The translations under genes were made by a program, and so were the position numbers. Below, piece after piece: positions 53,401 to 61,983 of a DNA stretch of 64,000 nt. The notes under the pieces were generated by a model that was not told the origin of the DNA, did not search any database, and saw nothing but the letters and a program-made list of their open reading frames with translations. The first letter of the stretch is position 1; each line of letters opens with the position of its first letter. Origin of the DNA: an uncultured Verrucomicrobia subdivision 3 bacterium (GTDB lineage Bacteria > Verrucomicrobiota > Verrucomicrobiia > Limisphaerales > UBA11358); the NCBI GenBank assembly GCA_903895255.1, contig CAITTG010000072.1, forward strand, positions 1-64,000. Reading direction: 5' to 3'.

Positions 53401-54181
53401 GGTGTTCCCCGCCGGCACGGTGTTGGTGAAAAATCTTGATCTCACGGTGGATGAGCGCAACCCCGCCGTGCCCGCGCGCCGGCTGGAAACCCAGATCCTT
53501 GTGCGCGATGCCAATGGCGCGGTTTATGGCATGACCTACAAATGGCGCCCCGACCAGAGCGACGCCGACTTGCAACCCGTCGGTTCCGCCGAGGACATTC
53601 TGATTACCAACGCCACCGGCGTGCGCACCCAGACATGGACTTACAGCAGCCCGGCGGACTGCCTGACCTGCCACACCCCCGTGGCGAATTACGTCCTTGG
53701 CGTGAACACCCGCCAGCTCAATGGCGACCTCACCTATCCCGCGACCGGCGTCACTGACAACCAGATCCGCACCCTCAACCGGCTGGGCATGTTCAGTCCC
53801 GCGATTAGTGAAACGACGATCGCCAGTTACCGCAAGCTCAGCGCCCTGGCGGATGCCAAAGCCCCGCTGGCCGAGCGCGCCCGCTCCTGGCTGGACGCGA
53901 ATTGCGCGGAATGCCACCGCCCCGGTGGCGTGGCCAATTTCGACGTGCGTTACGACACCGCTTTGGCGAGCCAGCACCTTACTAATTTCCCGGCCGGCGT
54001 CTCGCTGGGCTTCACCAACCCGGAAATCATCGCCCCCGGGGACCTCAGCCGGTCCGTGTTGTTCGCGCGCATGAACACCAACGCCCCCACCATCAAGATG
54101 CCCCCCCTCGGGCGCAACCGGATTGACGCGACGGCGGTGCAAGTCATGGCGGACTGGATTAATGGTCTGCCGACGCCCTGA
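50495..54181 (+). CDS. Propeller / PA14 / diheme cytochrome c chimera
   Basis: The protein has 1228 residues with a signal peptide (LLAGALLWLATLPAGGEA). Residues of about 30-545 form a PQQ-like beta-propeller (YIATENDTVYALDA, LAGGVLYIAYSSY, VNGRVYVGVQGGLAVFG). At 550-630 lies a chitobiase C-terminal-like module (GIYYTLDDSAPTAAATLYTGP), at 640-780 a PA14 module (LTAQFWPGD, VRLWVNDQLVINDP), and at 785-880 an Ig-like module (ASVDFYANGTLLGTLHD). The last 340 residues resemble SO2930-type diheme cytochromes, with CLTCH near 1056 and CAECH near 1137. It may take electrons from an unknown periplasmic substrate. A few bases past its stop begin two small membrane proteins. Confidence 0.85.
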   Translation: MTMHATFHHRLLAGALLWLATLPAGGEAVLTYHNNNARTGANTNETQLTRANVKPKTFGLLMHYDVDAYVYTQPLVVPGVLIPGRGRHDVVYIATENDTVYALDAVSQAGTGGGVLWQRSLGEGVNVVTNHEFGGRYHNNVLQDMLPRVGITGTPVIDADAGTIYVVALNREVTATTNYYHRLHALDIATGAERPNSPVNITATYPGHGNTSVNGVLTFNPRQQNQRCALTLAGGVLYIAYSSYADTDPYQGWIIGYDAHTLQPLPKQVFNTAPDATVAVFGSHAGEGALWMGGNGLCVDEHSNLFFEVANGSFDADQGGDDYGDSFMRLATTGGITVIDYFTPFNQAALQAADADLGSGGPVLLPDEAGSPEHPHLIVGAGKEGKVYLVDRDGMGHYNPTNDDQIVQSFQMNSGRIFSTPAYFNHTLYYQGIGGVMRAYAIQHAHLDPTPTSMSRTSFSGFGTTPSVSANGTNDGIVWAIQTDGATRGGPAVLHAYNSDDLADELYNSRQAGERDNPGIAVKMTVPTVVNGRVYVGVQGGLAVFGNGEFLPPPVITPAGGDFVNSVVVSLADAASGAGIYYTLDDSAPTAAATLYTGPFAVTNTAKLRVRAIKPGAVSSREAGASYVNTASAGHGTGLTAQFWPGDANPDAPALVTRTDPAVAFDWTTTAPAPGIDPGHFTARWTGAVQAQYGEPYTLTTVAGGGVRLWVNDQLVINDPLPHPTPATNSARLSLRAQQLYNVRLEYNHAGGSGGVKLWWSSPSTPPGAPPTAQLYPDSNPAPTVTLVRPLDGATYAGQASVTMGAQVATVRNTIASVDFYANGTLLGTLHDSVYAPVFALTATGLAAGAYTITAVATDGSGLASTSAPVNITVTAGSGRPYGLTTNAPVPAYLNLPATFNGALPPLLSGTGVFADTAARTPAPGLIPYTLNQPMWTDGATARNYLAVPRRDGPLTPDEQIRLRPTNAWVFPAGTVLVKNLDLTVDERNPAVPARRLETQILVRDANGAVYGMTYKWRPDQSDADLQPVGSAEDILITNATGVRTQTWTYSSPADCLTCHTPVANYVLGVNTRQLNGDLTYPATGVTDNQIRTLNRLGMFSPAISETTIASYRKLSALADAKAPLAERARSWLDANCAECHRPGGVANFDVRYDTALASQHLTNFPAGVSLGFTNPEIIAPGDLSRSVLFARMNTNAPTIKMPPLGRNRIDATAVQVMADWINGLPTP

Positions 54182-54260
54182 AGTTCCAATCCGCTTGACC
54201 TGACCGGATACGTTGGCGGAGAATCGTTGCCAGCGTGAACCAACCACCAGCAACCAAATC

Positions 54261-54716
54261 ATGAGTGAAGTCATCCTGATGGTCCATGTGCTGTTTGGCG
54301 TTGGTTGTCTGCTGGCGACCCTCTGGGTGCTGGTGGACACGCTGAATGCCTCGCCCAAAAACCTGGCCCGGATTCACGCGTTCAGCAAAGTCGCCGCGGC
54401 GTGCATGTGGGTGGCGTTCGTGGTTGGTGGTTACTGGTACGTGACGTTTTACAAGGCGGACAAGGCGGTCATTTTGAAGGGGCCGTGGCCTTTCGCCCAT
54501 AATTTCTTCATGGAAACCAAGGAGCATCTGGTAATCCTGCTGTTGTTGCTGGCCACGTACCTGCCCATCGCGGCGGCGGCCAATCTCGCGGCGAGCCGCG
54601 ATGCCCGGCGCGTGGTGCTGGCGGTCGCCGCCCTGATGATCGGGCTGGCCCTGACGGCGGAAGGTGACGGGGCCATCATCGCCATGGGCGTCAAAATGGG
54701 CTTGCTGGCGCGATGA
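54261..54716 (+). CDS. Four-helix membrane protein
   Basis: The protein has 151 residues from the ATG at 54261. Helices: VILMVHVLFGVGCLLATLWVLVDTL, VAAACMWVAFVVGGYWYVTFY, HLVILLLLLATYLPIAAAANL and VVLAVAALMIGLALTAEG. No family is recognised; conserved His residues in helix 1 and before helix 3 could bind heme. Placed 79 bases behind the cytochrome chimera and one base ahead of another membrane gene, so it may be its membrane partner (inference). Confidence 0.65.
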   Translation: MSEVILMVHVLFGVGCLLATLWVLVDTLNASPKNLARIHAFSKVAAACMWVAFVVGGYWYVTFYKADKAVILKGPWPFAHNFFMETKEHLVILLLLLATYLPIAAAANLAASRDARRVVLAVAALMIGLALTAEGDGAIIAMGVKMGLLAR

Positions 54717-54717
54717 T

Positions 54718-55059
54718 ATGAAAACCCCCAAAGCACATCACGAAAACCCCGGGCTTTCACCCGCCACCCGCTCTTTCGGGGTGGCGCTGGCCCTGGCCAG
54801 CGTGGTAAACGGCCTGCTGGTGGTGGCGAAGGAAAGCAGCCCGGCGGTGCAAGCCGGCATGCAAAAGCTCACGGGCCACCATTGGATTACCCACAGCCTG
54901 ATTATTCTGGGGTTGTTTTTTGTGACAGGCGGAATTTTGGGCCGGCTGAATGGGGGCCGGGGCATCCGGCTTTCTTTTGGTCAACTGCTGGGCACCGTCC
55001 TGTCCGGCGTGGCACTGGGCGGGCTGATTATCGTGGGATTTTATTTGGTGGGAGACTGA
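54718..55059 (+). CDS. Three-helix membrane protein
   Basis: The protein has 113 residues from the ATG at 54718. Helices: SFGVALALASVVNGLLVV, THSLIILGLFFVTGGILG and LLGTVLSGVALGGLIIVGFYLVG. No family is recognised. It is one base after the preceding gene and ends 11 bases before the convergent gene at 55071. Confidence 0.6.
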   Translation: MKTPKAHHENPGLSPATRSFGVALALASVVNGLLVVAKESSPAVQAGMQKLTGHHWITHSLIILGLFFVTGGILGRLNGGRGIRLSFGQLLGTVLSGVALGGLIIVGFYLVGD

Positions 55060-55070
55060 GAGGTAACGGT

Positions 55071-55769
55071 TCAATGGTGCGGAACCACGGTGGGATTGCC
55101 ACCGAAACCGCCGCCGTAGCTGCCATGATAGCCGGGGTTGGTGCCAACGTAATTTCCCCCGCCATGGTTGCCCCCATGATTGCCATTATAAACGCCATGG
55201 TTGTAGCCATAGACATTTACGGAGTAAAAGGCCGGGGGATAGTACCCGTAATTCTGATAGAAGGTCTGATAGTAAACGACGGTGGGGTCCGCCGGCGGGG
55301 TCTCAATATAAGTCTCCTCGGGCACCACCACCACGGTGGTATCGGGGGTTTGCGGCGGGGGGCTGGGTGACGGCGGGGCGGCAGGCACAACGGCCATGGG
55401 TGGCGGGTTGGTGGCCACCAGCGTGGCCGGCGGGGTCAACATCGCCGTGAGGACAGCATCCGAAACGCCTTGCGAGCGCAAAAATATAATCGCGGGAGCG
55501 TTCAGGTGGTAATCCTCACGGGAGCCTTTGATGAATGCCAGAATGGGACCATCGCCGACTTTGGCCTGGGCGAGCTGGAGCACTTGGAGCGCGGGCGGGG
55601 ACAACGGTGGCGTGGGCGTGAGCGCGGCCAGCGGTGCGGGAGCGTTGGTGGCCACCGCGCCCCGGGCGGGCAGCGTGGCCACCGGGGTCAACAAACTGGC
55701 CGCCAGCAAACCGGCCAGGCCAGCCGCCACGAGCGCGGCCAGAGTCTTGGTTAAAATGCCGATATTCAT
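55071..55769 (-). CDS. Secreted Tyr/Gly-rich hypothetical protein
   Basis: The protein has 232 residues. N-terminal hydrophobic signal (LAALVAAGLAGLLAASLL). At about 60-110 is a helical module, VLQLAQAKVGDGPILAFIKGSREDYHL...FLRSQGVSDAVLTAML, that recurs in verrucomicrobial envelope proteins. A Pro-rich linker and a Tyr/Gly/His-rich tail (YYQTFYQNYGYYPPAFYSVN, then Gly/Asn/His repeats) follow. Function unknown; the tail suggests a surface or matrix role. Confidence 0.65.
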   Translation of the reverse strand: MNIGILTKTLAALVAAGLAGLLAASLLTPVATLPARGAVATNAPAPLAALTPTPPLSPPALQVLQLAQAKVGDGPILAFIKGSREDYHLNAPAIIFLRSQGVSDAVLTAMLTPPATLVATNPPPMAVVPAAPPSPSPPPQTPDTTVVVVPEETYIETPPADPTVVYYQTFYQNYGYYPPAFYSVNVYGYNHGVYNGNHGGNHGGGNYVGTNPGYHGSYGGGFGGNPTVVPHH

Positions 55770-55837
55770 ACCGTCTCCCGCATGACTTAACCATGAAACC
55801 TAATCCCAGCCCCGGGCGGTGTCAACCCGTCCCCGGT

Positions 55838-56020
55838 GGGCGCATCCTGACACTGCCCCGGAGTGCGCCCGTCCTCGGGCGCAGCAACGGAGAATCGGTT
55901 GAGCCGTGGGGATTAACCGTGGACTTGCCTGCCTGTCTGCATTGCTGTGCCCGGGACGGGCGCACTCCGCAGACTCGGCTTTTGCTCACGCTCAATCGAG
56001 GGCTGTGTCAGGCTGCGCCC
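55838..56020. repeat. Nested inverted repeats upstream of the pseudopilin
   Basis: Two arms pair with two others in nested order: 55838-55855 with 56003-56020 (16 of 18 bases) and CGGAGTGCGCCCGTCC (55859-55874) with its exact complement at 55954-55969. The 330-base gap 55770-56098 has no convincing gene. The block may be a small non-autonomous repeat or a large RNA hairpin. Confidence 0.55.
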
Positions 56021-56098
56021 ATCCCGGATGTGCCCGTGCCAGTTCGCCTTGCCAAATGGCGCGGACAGGTTTAAGACAATGGCCGACAGGATTATAAG

Positions 56099-56929
<831 letters not shown>

Positions 56930-57008
56930 CGGCAGCGGCAAAAAAATTAAAAACTTCAGTTTTTTTGTAATAAATCCCTGTCGGCGGTCACTATTTAACT
57001 GATAAGGC

Positions 57009-57533
57009 ATGACCGCGCACGAACAAGCAACGATTTTCCGCCGCTGGCTGGATGAGCATTTGGGATTAATGCTCAAGGTGGTGCGCGGCTGCGCCTCCAC
57101 CCCGCCGGACCAGGAGGATCTTTTCCAGGAGGTTTCGCTGGCACTCTGGTCCTCCCTCCCGGCCTTTCGCGGGGAGGCAAAGGAGACGGCGTGGATTTAC
57201 CGCGTGGCCTTCAACACCGCGCTGGCCTGGCAGCGCGGCGAGCGGCGGCGGCGGGTCGGCCACGAAACCTATTTAAAATTCGACGTCGTACCGCAGGCCC
57301 AGCCCAGTCACGCCGACTCGTTGCCGGAGCAGGAAATCATTGACCAGCTCTACGCGGCGATCCGCCGGTTGCCCCCGGTGGATGCCTCGCTGGCCTTGAT
57401 GCATCTGGACGGGGTGAGCTACCAGGAAATGGCCGAGGTACTGGGGATTTCGGAGAATTATATCGGCGTGAAATTAAACCGGCTCCGCAAACAATTGGCG
57501 GAGCAATTAAAAGGAGTGGCCCATGAACTTTGA
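57009..57533 (+). CDS. ECF-type sigma factor
   Basis: The protein has 174 residues. Region 2: MLKVVRGCASTPPDQEDLFQEVSLALWSSL and FRGEAKETAWIYRVAFNTAL. Region 4: AIRRLPPVDASLALMHLDGVSYQEMAEVLGISENYIGVKLNRLRKQL. This is a short sigma-70-family factor. Its gene overlaps the next one by 11 bases, which suggests that the next product is its membrane-bound controller. Confidence 0.9.
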   Translation: MTAHEQATIFRRWLDEHLGLMLKVVRGCASTPPDQEDLFQEVSLALWSSLPAFRGEAKETAWIYRVAFNTALAWQRGERRRRVGHETYLKFDVVPQAQPSHADSLPEQEIIDQLYAAIRRLPPVDASLALMHLDGVSYQEMAEVLGISENYIGVKLNRLRKQLAEQLKGVAHEL

Positions 57534-58149
57534 AGCCTTGCAAAAGACGTGGCAGGCCCAACCGGCGGGCGCCCGGGTGACGATTGCCACCGAGACGCTG
57601 CTGCGCGAAGTGCGCCGCAATGAACGCAACTTCCAGCTCACCATCTTCTGGCGCGATGTCCGGGAGGTGGGGATTGCCGCGGTGATGACGGTGCTTTTTG
57701 GCTGGCAGGGCTGGCACCACGCACAATGGACTGACGGCCTGCTGGCGCTGACCTGTGCTGGCATTGGGGCGTTCATGCTCGTGGACCGCTGGCGGCAGCA
57801 CCAGCAGCGCCCCGTGGCGAACGACCCGCTCAAGGCGTGCGTGCTCAACTCGCTGCGTGAGGTGACCCATCAAATCAAGCTCTTGAAAAATGTCTTCTGG
57901 TGGTACTTGCTGCCCTTTGATGTGGCCCTGGTCATTTACATACTGGCTCCCCTGGCACCCGGCTGGCGCCGTGGGTTTGATGTGTTGATGGCCACCGGCT
58001 TTGTGATGGCTTTCTGCGGGCTGGTCTCCTGGTTCCTCTATTGGGTAAACCAATATGCGGTGCGCCATGAGCTGGAACCGCGGCGGCGCGAACTGGCCGC
58101 GCTGCTGGCGGGACTGGAAGGAAATTCTGCGCCGGACCAAAAACCCTGA
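57523..58149 (+). CDS. Membrane protein, putative anti-sigma partner
   Basis: The protein has 208 residues. A cytoplasmic N-terminal part of some 50 residues (ALQKTWQAQPAG...LLREVRRNERNFQL) is followed by four membrane helices (VGIAAVMTVLFGW, LLALTCAGIGAFMLV, WWYLLPFDVALVIYILAPL, VLMATGFVMAFCGLVSWFLYW). No zinc-binding HxxxCxxC anti-sigma motif is seen. The assignment rests on coupling to the sigma gene. Confidence 0.65.
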   Translation: MNFEALQKTWQAQPAGARVTIATETLLREVRRNERNFQLTIFWRDVREVGIAAVMTVLFGWQGWHHAQWTDGLLALTCAGIGAFMLVDRWRQHQQRPVANDPLKACVLNSLREVTHQIKLLKNVFWWYLLPFDVALVIYILAPLAPGWRRGFDVLMATGFVMAFCGLVSWFLYWVNQYAVRHELEPRRRELAALLAGLEGNSAPDQKP

Positions 58150-58185
58150 TTTGACGCCCGCGCCCGGCGGGTGGATGATGCCGTC

Positions 58186-58605
58186 ATGAAAAGTTTGACG
58201 GAATATCTCTGGATGGAAGTCCCGGGCCGCCGGGGATTTGTCAACCTCACCAGCACGGTTGAAGGTTTGGTGGCGCGGAGTGGCGTGCGGGAGGGCCTGT
58301 GCCTGGTCAACGCCATGCACATCAGCGCCTCGGTGTTCATTAATGATGCCGAGGACGGCCTGCTGCATGATTACGAGGCGTGGCTGGAACGGCTGGCCCC
58401 GCATGCGCCCACCGGCCAGTACGAGCACAATCGCACCGGCGAGGACAACGCCGATGCCCATCTCAAACGGCAGGTCATGGGCCGGGAGGTGGTGGTGGCC
58501 ATCACGGGTGGCCGGCTGGATTTCGGCCCCTGGGAACAAATTTTTTACGGCGAATTTGACGGGCTCCGCCGCAAGCGCGTGCTGGTGAAAATCATTGGCG
58601 AATGA
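58186..58605 (+). CDS. YjbQ-family protein
   Basis: The protein has 139 residues from the ATG at 58186 (58171 is in frame, but family members begin like MKSLTEYLW). Core: [77 protein letters not shown]. The UPF0047/YjbQ family shows weak thiamine-phosphate synthase activity; its true job is open. The stop overlaps the next ATG (ATGA). Confidence 0.9.
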   Translation: MKSLTEYLWMEVPGRRGFVNLTSTVEGLVARSGVREGLCLVNAMHISASVFINDAEDGLLHDYEAWLERLAPHAPTGQYEHNRTGEDNADAHLKRQVMGREVVVAITGGRLDFGPWEQIFYGEFDGLRRKRVLVKIIGE

Positions 58606-59615
58606 ACCGGCGGCGTATTGGGCATTGGTTGCTGTTGATCCTGCTGGCCGGGCAAACCACAGGCTGCGGCACTTTCGTGGCCCGACGCATCACTCAGGCG
58701 CCCAATACCTATCCCACTTGGTTTGCCCCAACGGCCCCGGTGACCCTGGCGTTCGCGCCGAAGTTCCTGACCAATTTTCCCAAACGCTATGTGACCGTCG
58801 GACCGCCGGCGGCGACTTTATGTTATCGCGTGATCGAACCGGGCGATTACCGGCTGAGCGTGACCGCCAGCAACTGGCTGGACGGCGACCGACCGCAATT
58901 TGAATTCCGCTTCCAAGCCACCGTGCCGGCTCCCACCAACAACTGGACGACGGCTCCCCGGGGCACGGTCTTTCTCCTGCATGGTTACGGCCTGGCACAA
59001 TTTTCCCTCGCGCCGTGGGCCTTGCGACTGGCGGAGGACGGCTGGCGCTGTGTGCTGGTGGATTTGCGGGGGCATGGGAAGTCCACCGGCAAACAGATTT
59101 TCTTCGGACTGCACGAGACGAATGATTTGAGCCAGCTATTGGATCAACTGGCGGCCACCGGTCCGGTGGCCCGCCCGGTGGCGGCCGTGGGCGAATCCTA
59201 TGGCGCGGCGCTGGCCCTGCGCTGGGCCACGGTGGAACCCCGGTTGCAGACCGTGGTGGCCCTCGCGCCTTACAACAGTTTATCCAATGCAGTACTCAAC
59301 ATCTGCCACGACTACGCCGACTGGCTGCCCACCGGTTTCGCCAAAGCCGGCTTGCGGCAATTGCCCGTCACCCTGGGGGTTTCCGCGGCGGAATTGGACA
59401 TGGCCACCGTGCTGCGGCGGCATCCCGTGCGGGCCTTGTTTGTGGCGGGGGCGGAGGACACCATCGCCCCGGCGGCAGACGTGCTGGCATTGCGGCAACT
59501 CGGGGCCCCCGGCAGCCGCTGGCTGGTGGTGCCCGCGGCCACTCATGAGGCGCTCACGTATTATTTTGAGGATCTGACCGGGCCGGTGCTGGAGTGGCTG
59601 GACCAGAAAAATTAA
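58602..59615 (+). CDS. Lipoprotein-type alpha/beta hydrolase
   Basis: The protein has 337 residues. Signal with lipobox-like cysteine ([13 protein letters not shown]). Hydrolase fold from about residue 120: [13 protein letters not shown] (oxyanion region), [12 protein letters not shown], nucleophile elbow [11 protein letters not shown], an acid near [13 protein letters not shown] and a His in [13 protein letters not shown]. An envelope esterase or lipase-like enzyme; substrate unknown. Confidence 0.85.
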   Translation: MNRRRIGHWLLLILLAGQTTGCGTFVARRITQAPNTYPTWFAPTAPVTLAFAPKFLTNFPKRYVTVGPPAATLCYRVIEPGDYRLSVTASNWLDGDRPQFEFRFQATVPAPTNNWTTAPRGTVFLLHGYGLAQFSLAPWALRLAEDGWRCVLVDLRGHGKSTGKQIFFGLHETNDLSQLLDQLAATGPVARPVAAVGESYGAALALRWATVEPRLQTVVALAPYNSLSNAVLNICHDYADWLPTGFAKAGLRQLPVTLGVSAAELDMATVLRRHPVRALFVAGAEDTIAPAADVLALRQLGAPGSRWLVVPAATHEALTYYFEDLTGPVLEWLDQKN

Positions 59616-59780
59616 AAGGCCGGACAACTTGTCCGGCCTTTGGTGATAAGGTTTACACGCCCTCACCGGGACGTTCAGAAGTGTGGCGGGCCAACACAGT
59701 CGCTGTTCGGACCGCGCCACGAGCAAAACCTCTCTGCCAACCCTGAAACGAACAGCGAAATTGATTACTGTTAATGAGAC
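59612..59780 (-). ncRNA. Tandem structured RNA candidate, copy 1
   Basis: On the minus strand the element ends in the hairpin GGCCGGAC/GTCCGGCC (59618-59638) followed by TTTTAATTTTT, an intrinsic terminator. Upstream, TCGCTGTTCG (59700-59709) pairs with CGAACAGCGA (59749-59758), and GTGGCG (59683-59688) with CGCCAC (59715-59720). The U-A pair at 59704/59754 replaces the C-G pair of copies 2 and 3, a compensatory change. A conserved TTGAAC lies upstream on the minus strand. No coding frame with a standard start fits. Also acts as the 3' end of the hydrolase gene on the plus strand. Confidence 0.6.
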
Positions 59781-59865
59781 GCGCCAGTTTAAGAACTGTT
59801 CAAAGTTTGTAACAATAATTCAAAAAGGCCGGCGGGATTCCCCGGGTGGCCTGGCCCGGGGCAAA

Positions 59866-60036
59866 AATAAAAGGCCGGACAACTTTGTCCGGCCCGTGGT
59901 GATAAGGTTTATACGCCCTCACCCGGACGCTCAGAAGTGTGGCGGGCCAACACAGTCGCCGTTCGAACCGCGCCACGAGCAAAACCTCTCTGCCAACCCT
60001 GAAACGAACGGCGAAATTGTTCGTTATTTATGAGAC
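59866..60036 (-). ncRNA. Tandem structured RNA candidate, copy 2
   Basis: About 165 bases nearly identical to copy 3. Terminator stem GGCCGGACA/TGTCCGGCC, then TTTTATTTTT on the minus strand. Helix one: TCGCCGTTCG (59956-59965) with CGAACGGCGA (60005-60014). Helix two: GTGGCG (59939-59944) with CGCCAC (59971-59976). The two helices are interleaved, so they form a pseudoknot or alternate. Confidence 0.6.
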
Positions 60037-60107
60037 GCGTGGGTTTGAAAACTGTTCAATATTTTTATGAATATTGCAAAAAAGCCCAAACTCGCCCGTT
60101 CCGGAAA

Positions 60108-60280
60108 AAATAAAGGGCCGGACAACTTTGTCCGGCCCGTGGTGATAAGGTTTATACGCCCTCACCCGGACGTTCAGAAGTGTGGCGGGCCAACACAGTC
60201 GCCGTTCGGACCGCGCCACGAGCAAAACCTCTCTGCCAACCCTGAAACGAACGGCGAAATTGTTCGTTATTTATGAGACG
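60108..60280 (-). ncRNA. Tandem structured RNA candidate, copy 3
   Basis: Helix one: 60199-60208 with 60248-60257. Helix two: 60182-60187 with 60214-60219. The terminator on the minus strand ends in TTTATTTTTT. The start-to-start distance to copy 2 is about 242 bases; between the elements the sequence is AT-rich and differs from copy to copy. Confidence 0.6.
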
Positions 60281-60349
60281 CTCGGTTTGGGGAAACGTTC
60301 AATGATGATTAAATTATTTTAAAAACCGGAAATGTCAATGCGCTCCGGC

Positions 60350-60895
60350 TTATTTTTCCGCGAGGGCGGCGGCAATGGCCTGCTGGATCTCCGGGGCGTC
60401 CGGTTTGACCTGGGAGGGCCAGCGATGGAGGATGCGACCGTCGCGGCTGATCAGGAACTTGGTGAAATTCCAGCCAATATTGCCCGGGAACGGCGAGGTG
60501 GGGCCGGCTAATTGAACGTAAAGCGGGTGCCGGCCGGGACCGTTGACCTCGATTTTTTCAAACAACGGGAACGTGATGAAATACTTGCTCGTGCAAAACT
60601 GTTTGATCACTTCGTCCGAGCCGGGTTCCTGGCCGCCGAATTGGTTGCAGGGGAACCCTAAAATCACCAAACCATTGGCCTGGTTGGTCTGGTAAACGGC
60701 TTCCAAAGCCTTGTACTGGGGGGTAAAGCCACAATGGGAGGCGACGTTAACAATCAGCAAAACCTTGCCTTTGTAAGGTGCGAGAGTGGTATCCTTGCCA
60801 TCAATGTCCTTGACCGGGATGTCGTAAAGCGATTCCGCCCGGGTGAGAATAACGGGCAGCATGGCCAGGGTGGCAAACAGGGCGAATAATTTCAT
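60350..60895 (-). CDS. Secreted glutathione peroxidase-family protein
   Basis: The protein has 181 residues from the ATG at 60895, which begins a signal peptide (LFALFATLAMLPVILTRA). Peroxidatic Cys55 in NVASHCGFT, then GFPCNQFGGQEPG and WNFTKFLISRDG give the catalytic Cys, Gln and Trp. It reduces hydrogen or lipid peroxides, most likely with a thioredoxin-like donor, in the periplasm. Single gene. Confidence 0.93.
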   Translation of the reverse strand: MKLFALFATLAMLPVILTRAESLYDIPVKDIDGKDTTLAPYKGKVLLIVNVASHCGFTPQYKALEAVYQTNQANGLVILGFPCNQFGGQEPGSDEVIKQFCTSKYFITFPLFEKIEVNGPGRHPLYVQLAGPTSPFPGNIGWNFTKFLISRDGRILHRWPSQVKPDAPEIQQAIAAALAEK

Positions 60896-60973
60896 GCGAG
60901 TACCTTTGGCCAAAAAAGGTCATTTGTCAAATTTTGGCGGCAGCCGGCCAGATTTTGCATCGTTAGCGCGCGC

Positions 60974-61972
60974 TTACCACTGATAAAGCCAGGTGTAGGT
61001 GGTGTAAACCGCCGGCGGGCAGTTATGCATCATCTGGCCGTCCTTGGTTTCGCCGCAACGGGCGGTCAACCGCAGCCCCTTGTGGAAAAAAACCGGGTCA
61101 ACATCGTGAAACCGATAGGCGGAAAACTCATTCCGGGCGACATCCAAATGGGTCACTCCGGCCACCTCGGTGGTGTAACGGCCAAGATTAAAATAATAAG
61201 TGCCGAGGAAATAATCCTCCAGGCCCGAGGAGAGCATAAGCGGGGACTTCGCCCCATCCAGGTAGGCGCGCATGCAGCCTTCCATGAAGCTCAAATCCTG
61301 CCAGCGCTCCTTTTCATCCGGGAGGGTGCGCAGGCCTTTGCCTGCCATGGTGACTTCATACAACGCCCCCGCGCCGGGCACGTTGCACAGATTGAATTCC
61401 TCGAGGGGTTTGGCCTGATAATGATCCACCCGGTAGAGTTTCAGCCGGGCGCGCTCGGGTAATTTTACCCCGCCCAGCTCCACCCGGAGTCCCTCAGTGC
61501 CGCGCACAATCCACCAGAAGAGCGGATGCGGCGGCGCGCCGGGCGCCAGTTGGGCGGTCACGCGCACGCTTTTGCCAAAGGGAATGCGGTAGGTGTCATA
61601 AACGTTGGCACCGCCACCGGTGCGGCCGAAGGTGGAGATTCCCCACGGCGCGGACTCGTCGCCAAACCCAATGCCATGGCCCAGAAAGAGTTCCATGTCG
61701 ATGGAGGCATTGGTCTCGCCATCCACGTAAATGCGAATCCGGGTTTGCTGGCAATTGGGCCAGCCGCCACCGAACCACATGTGCGTGAGACAGCCCTGGC
61801 CCTCGTGGTGAAACAGCTCGGCCTCGTGGTCGAGACTGAGCGGAGTGACCTCCTTGCCCACGGTGCCAAAGGTTTTGTATTCGGCCAGGTCGGAGGCCAC
61901 GGCCCGGTTAATAAGCATGCCTGACAGCGCAAACGCCACGCCAAGCCGGAGGATGAATTTGAAGTTGATCAT
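60974..61972 (-). CDS. GH172 (DUF2961) enzyme
   Basis: The protein has 332 residues with a signal peptide (LRLGVAFALSGMLINRAVA). DUF2961/GH172 core: GCLTHMWFGGGWPNCQQTRIRIYVDGE, SIDMELFLGHGIG, LMLSSGLEDYFLGTYYFNLGRY, then RFHDVDPVFFHKGLRLT. Known members form hexamers and cut difructose anhydride or arabinan. Eleven bases behind the GH2 gene on the same strand, so probably one glycan-degrading operon. Confidence 0.87.
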   Translation of the reverse strand: MINFKFILRLGVAFALSGMLINRAVASDLAEYKTFGTVGKEVTPLSLDHEAELFHHEGQGCLTHMWFGGGWPNCQQTRIRIYVDGETNASIDMELFLGHGIGFGDESAPWGISTFGRTGGGANVYDTYRIPFGKSVRVTAQLAPGAPPHPLFWWIVRGTEGLRVELGGVKLPERARLKLYRVDHYQAKPLEEFNLCNVPGAGALYEVTMAGKGLRTLPDEKERWQDLSFMEGCMRAYLDGAKSPLMLSSGLEDYFLGTYYFNLGRYTTEVAGVTHLDVARNEFSAYRFHDVDPVFFHKGLRLTARCGETKDGQMMHNCPPAVYTTYTWLYQW

Positions 61973-61983
61973 AAAATTATTAA

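Noticed and set aside
55906-56097. 63-residue frame in the inverted-repeat block
   Set aside because: It is made of the inverted-repeat arms, has no conserved motif and ends just before the pseudopilin start.
59800-60225. Conserved short minus-strand peptides (LVARSERRLCWPATLL) in the tandem elements
   Set aside because: The frames start at TTG without a ribosome site, the sharing follows from DNA identity, and the compensatory base change argues for RNA pairing rather than a protein.
59616-60280. CRISPR-like array
   Set aside because: Units are about 165 bases with 80-base gaps and only three copies; no cas genes are nearby.
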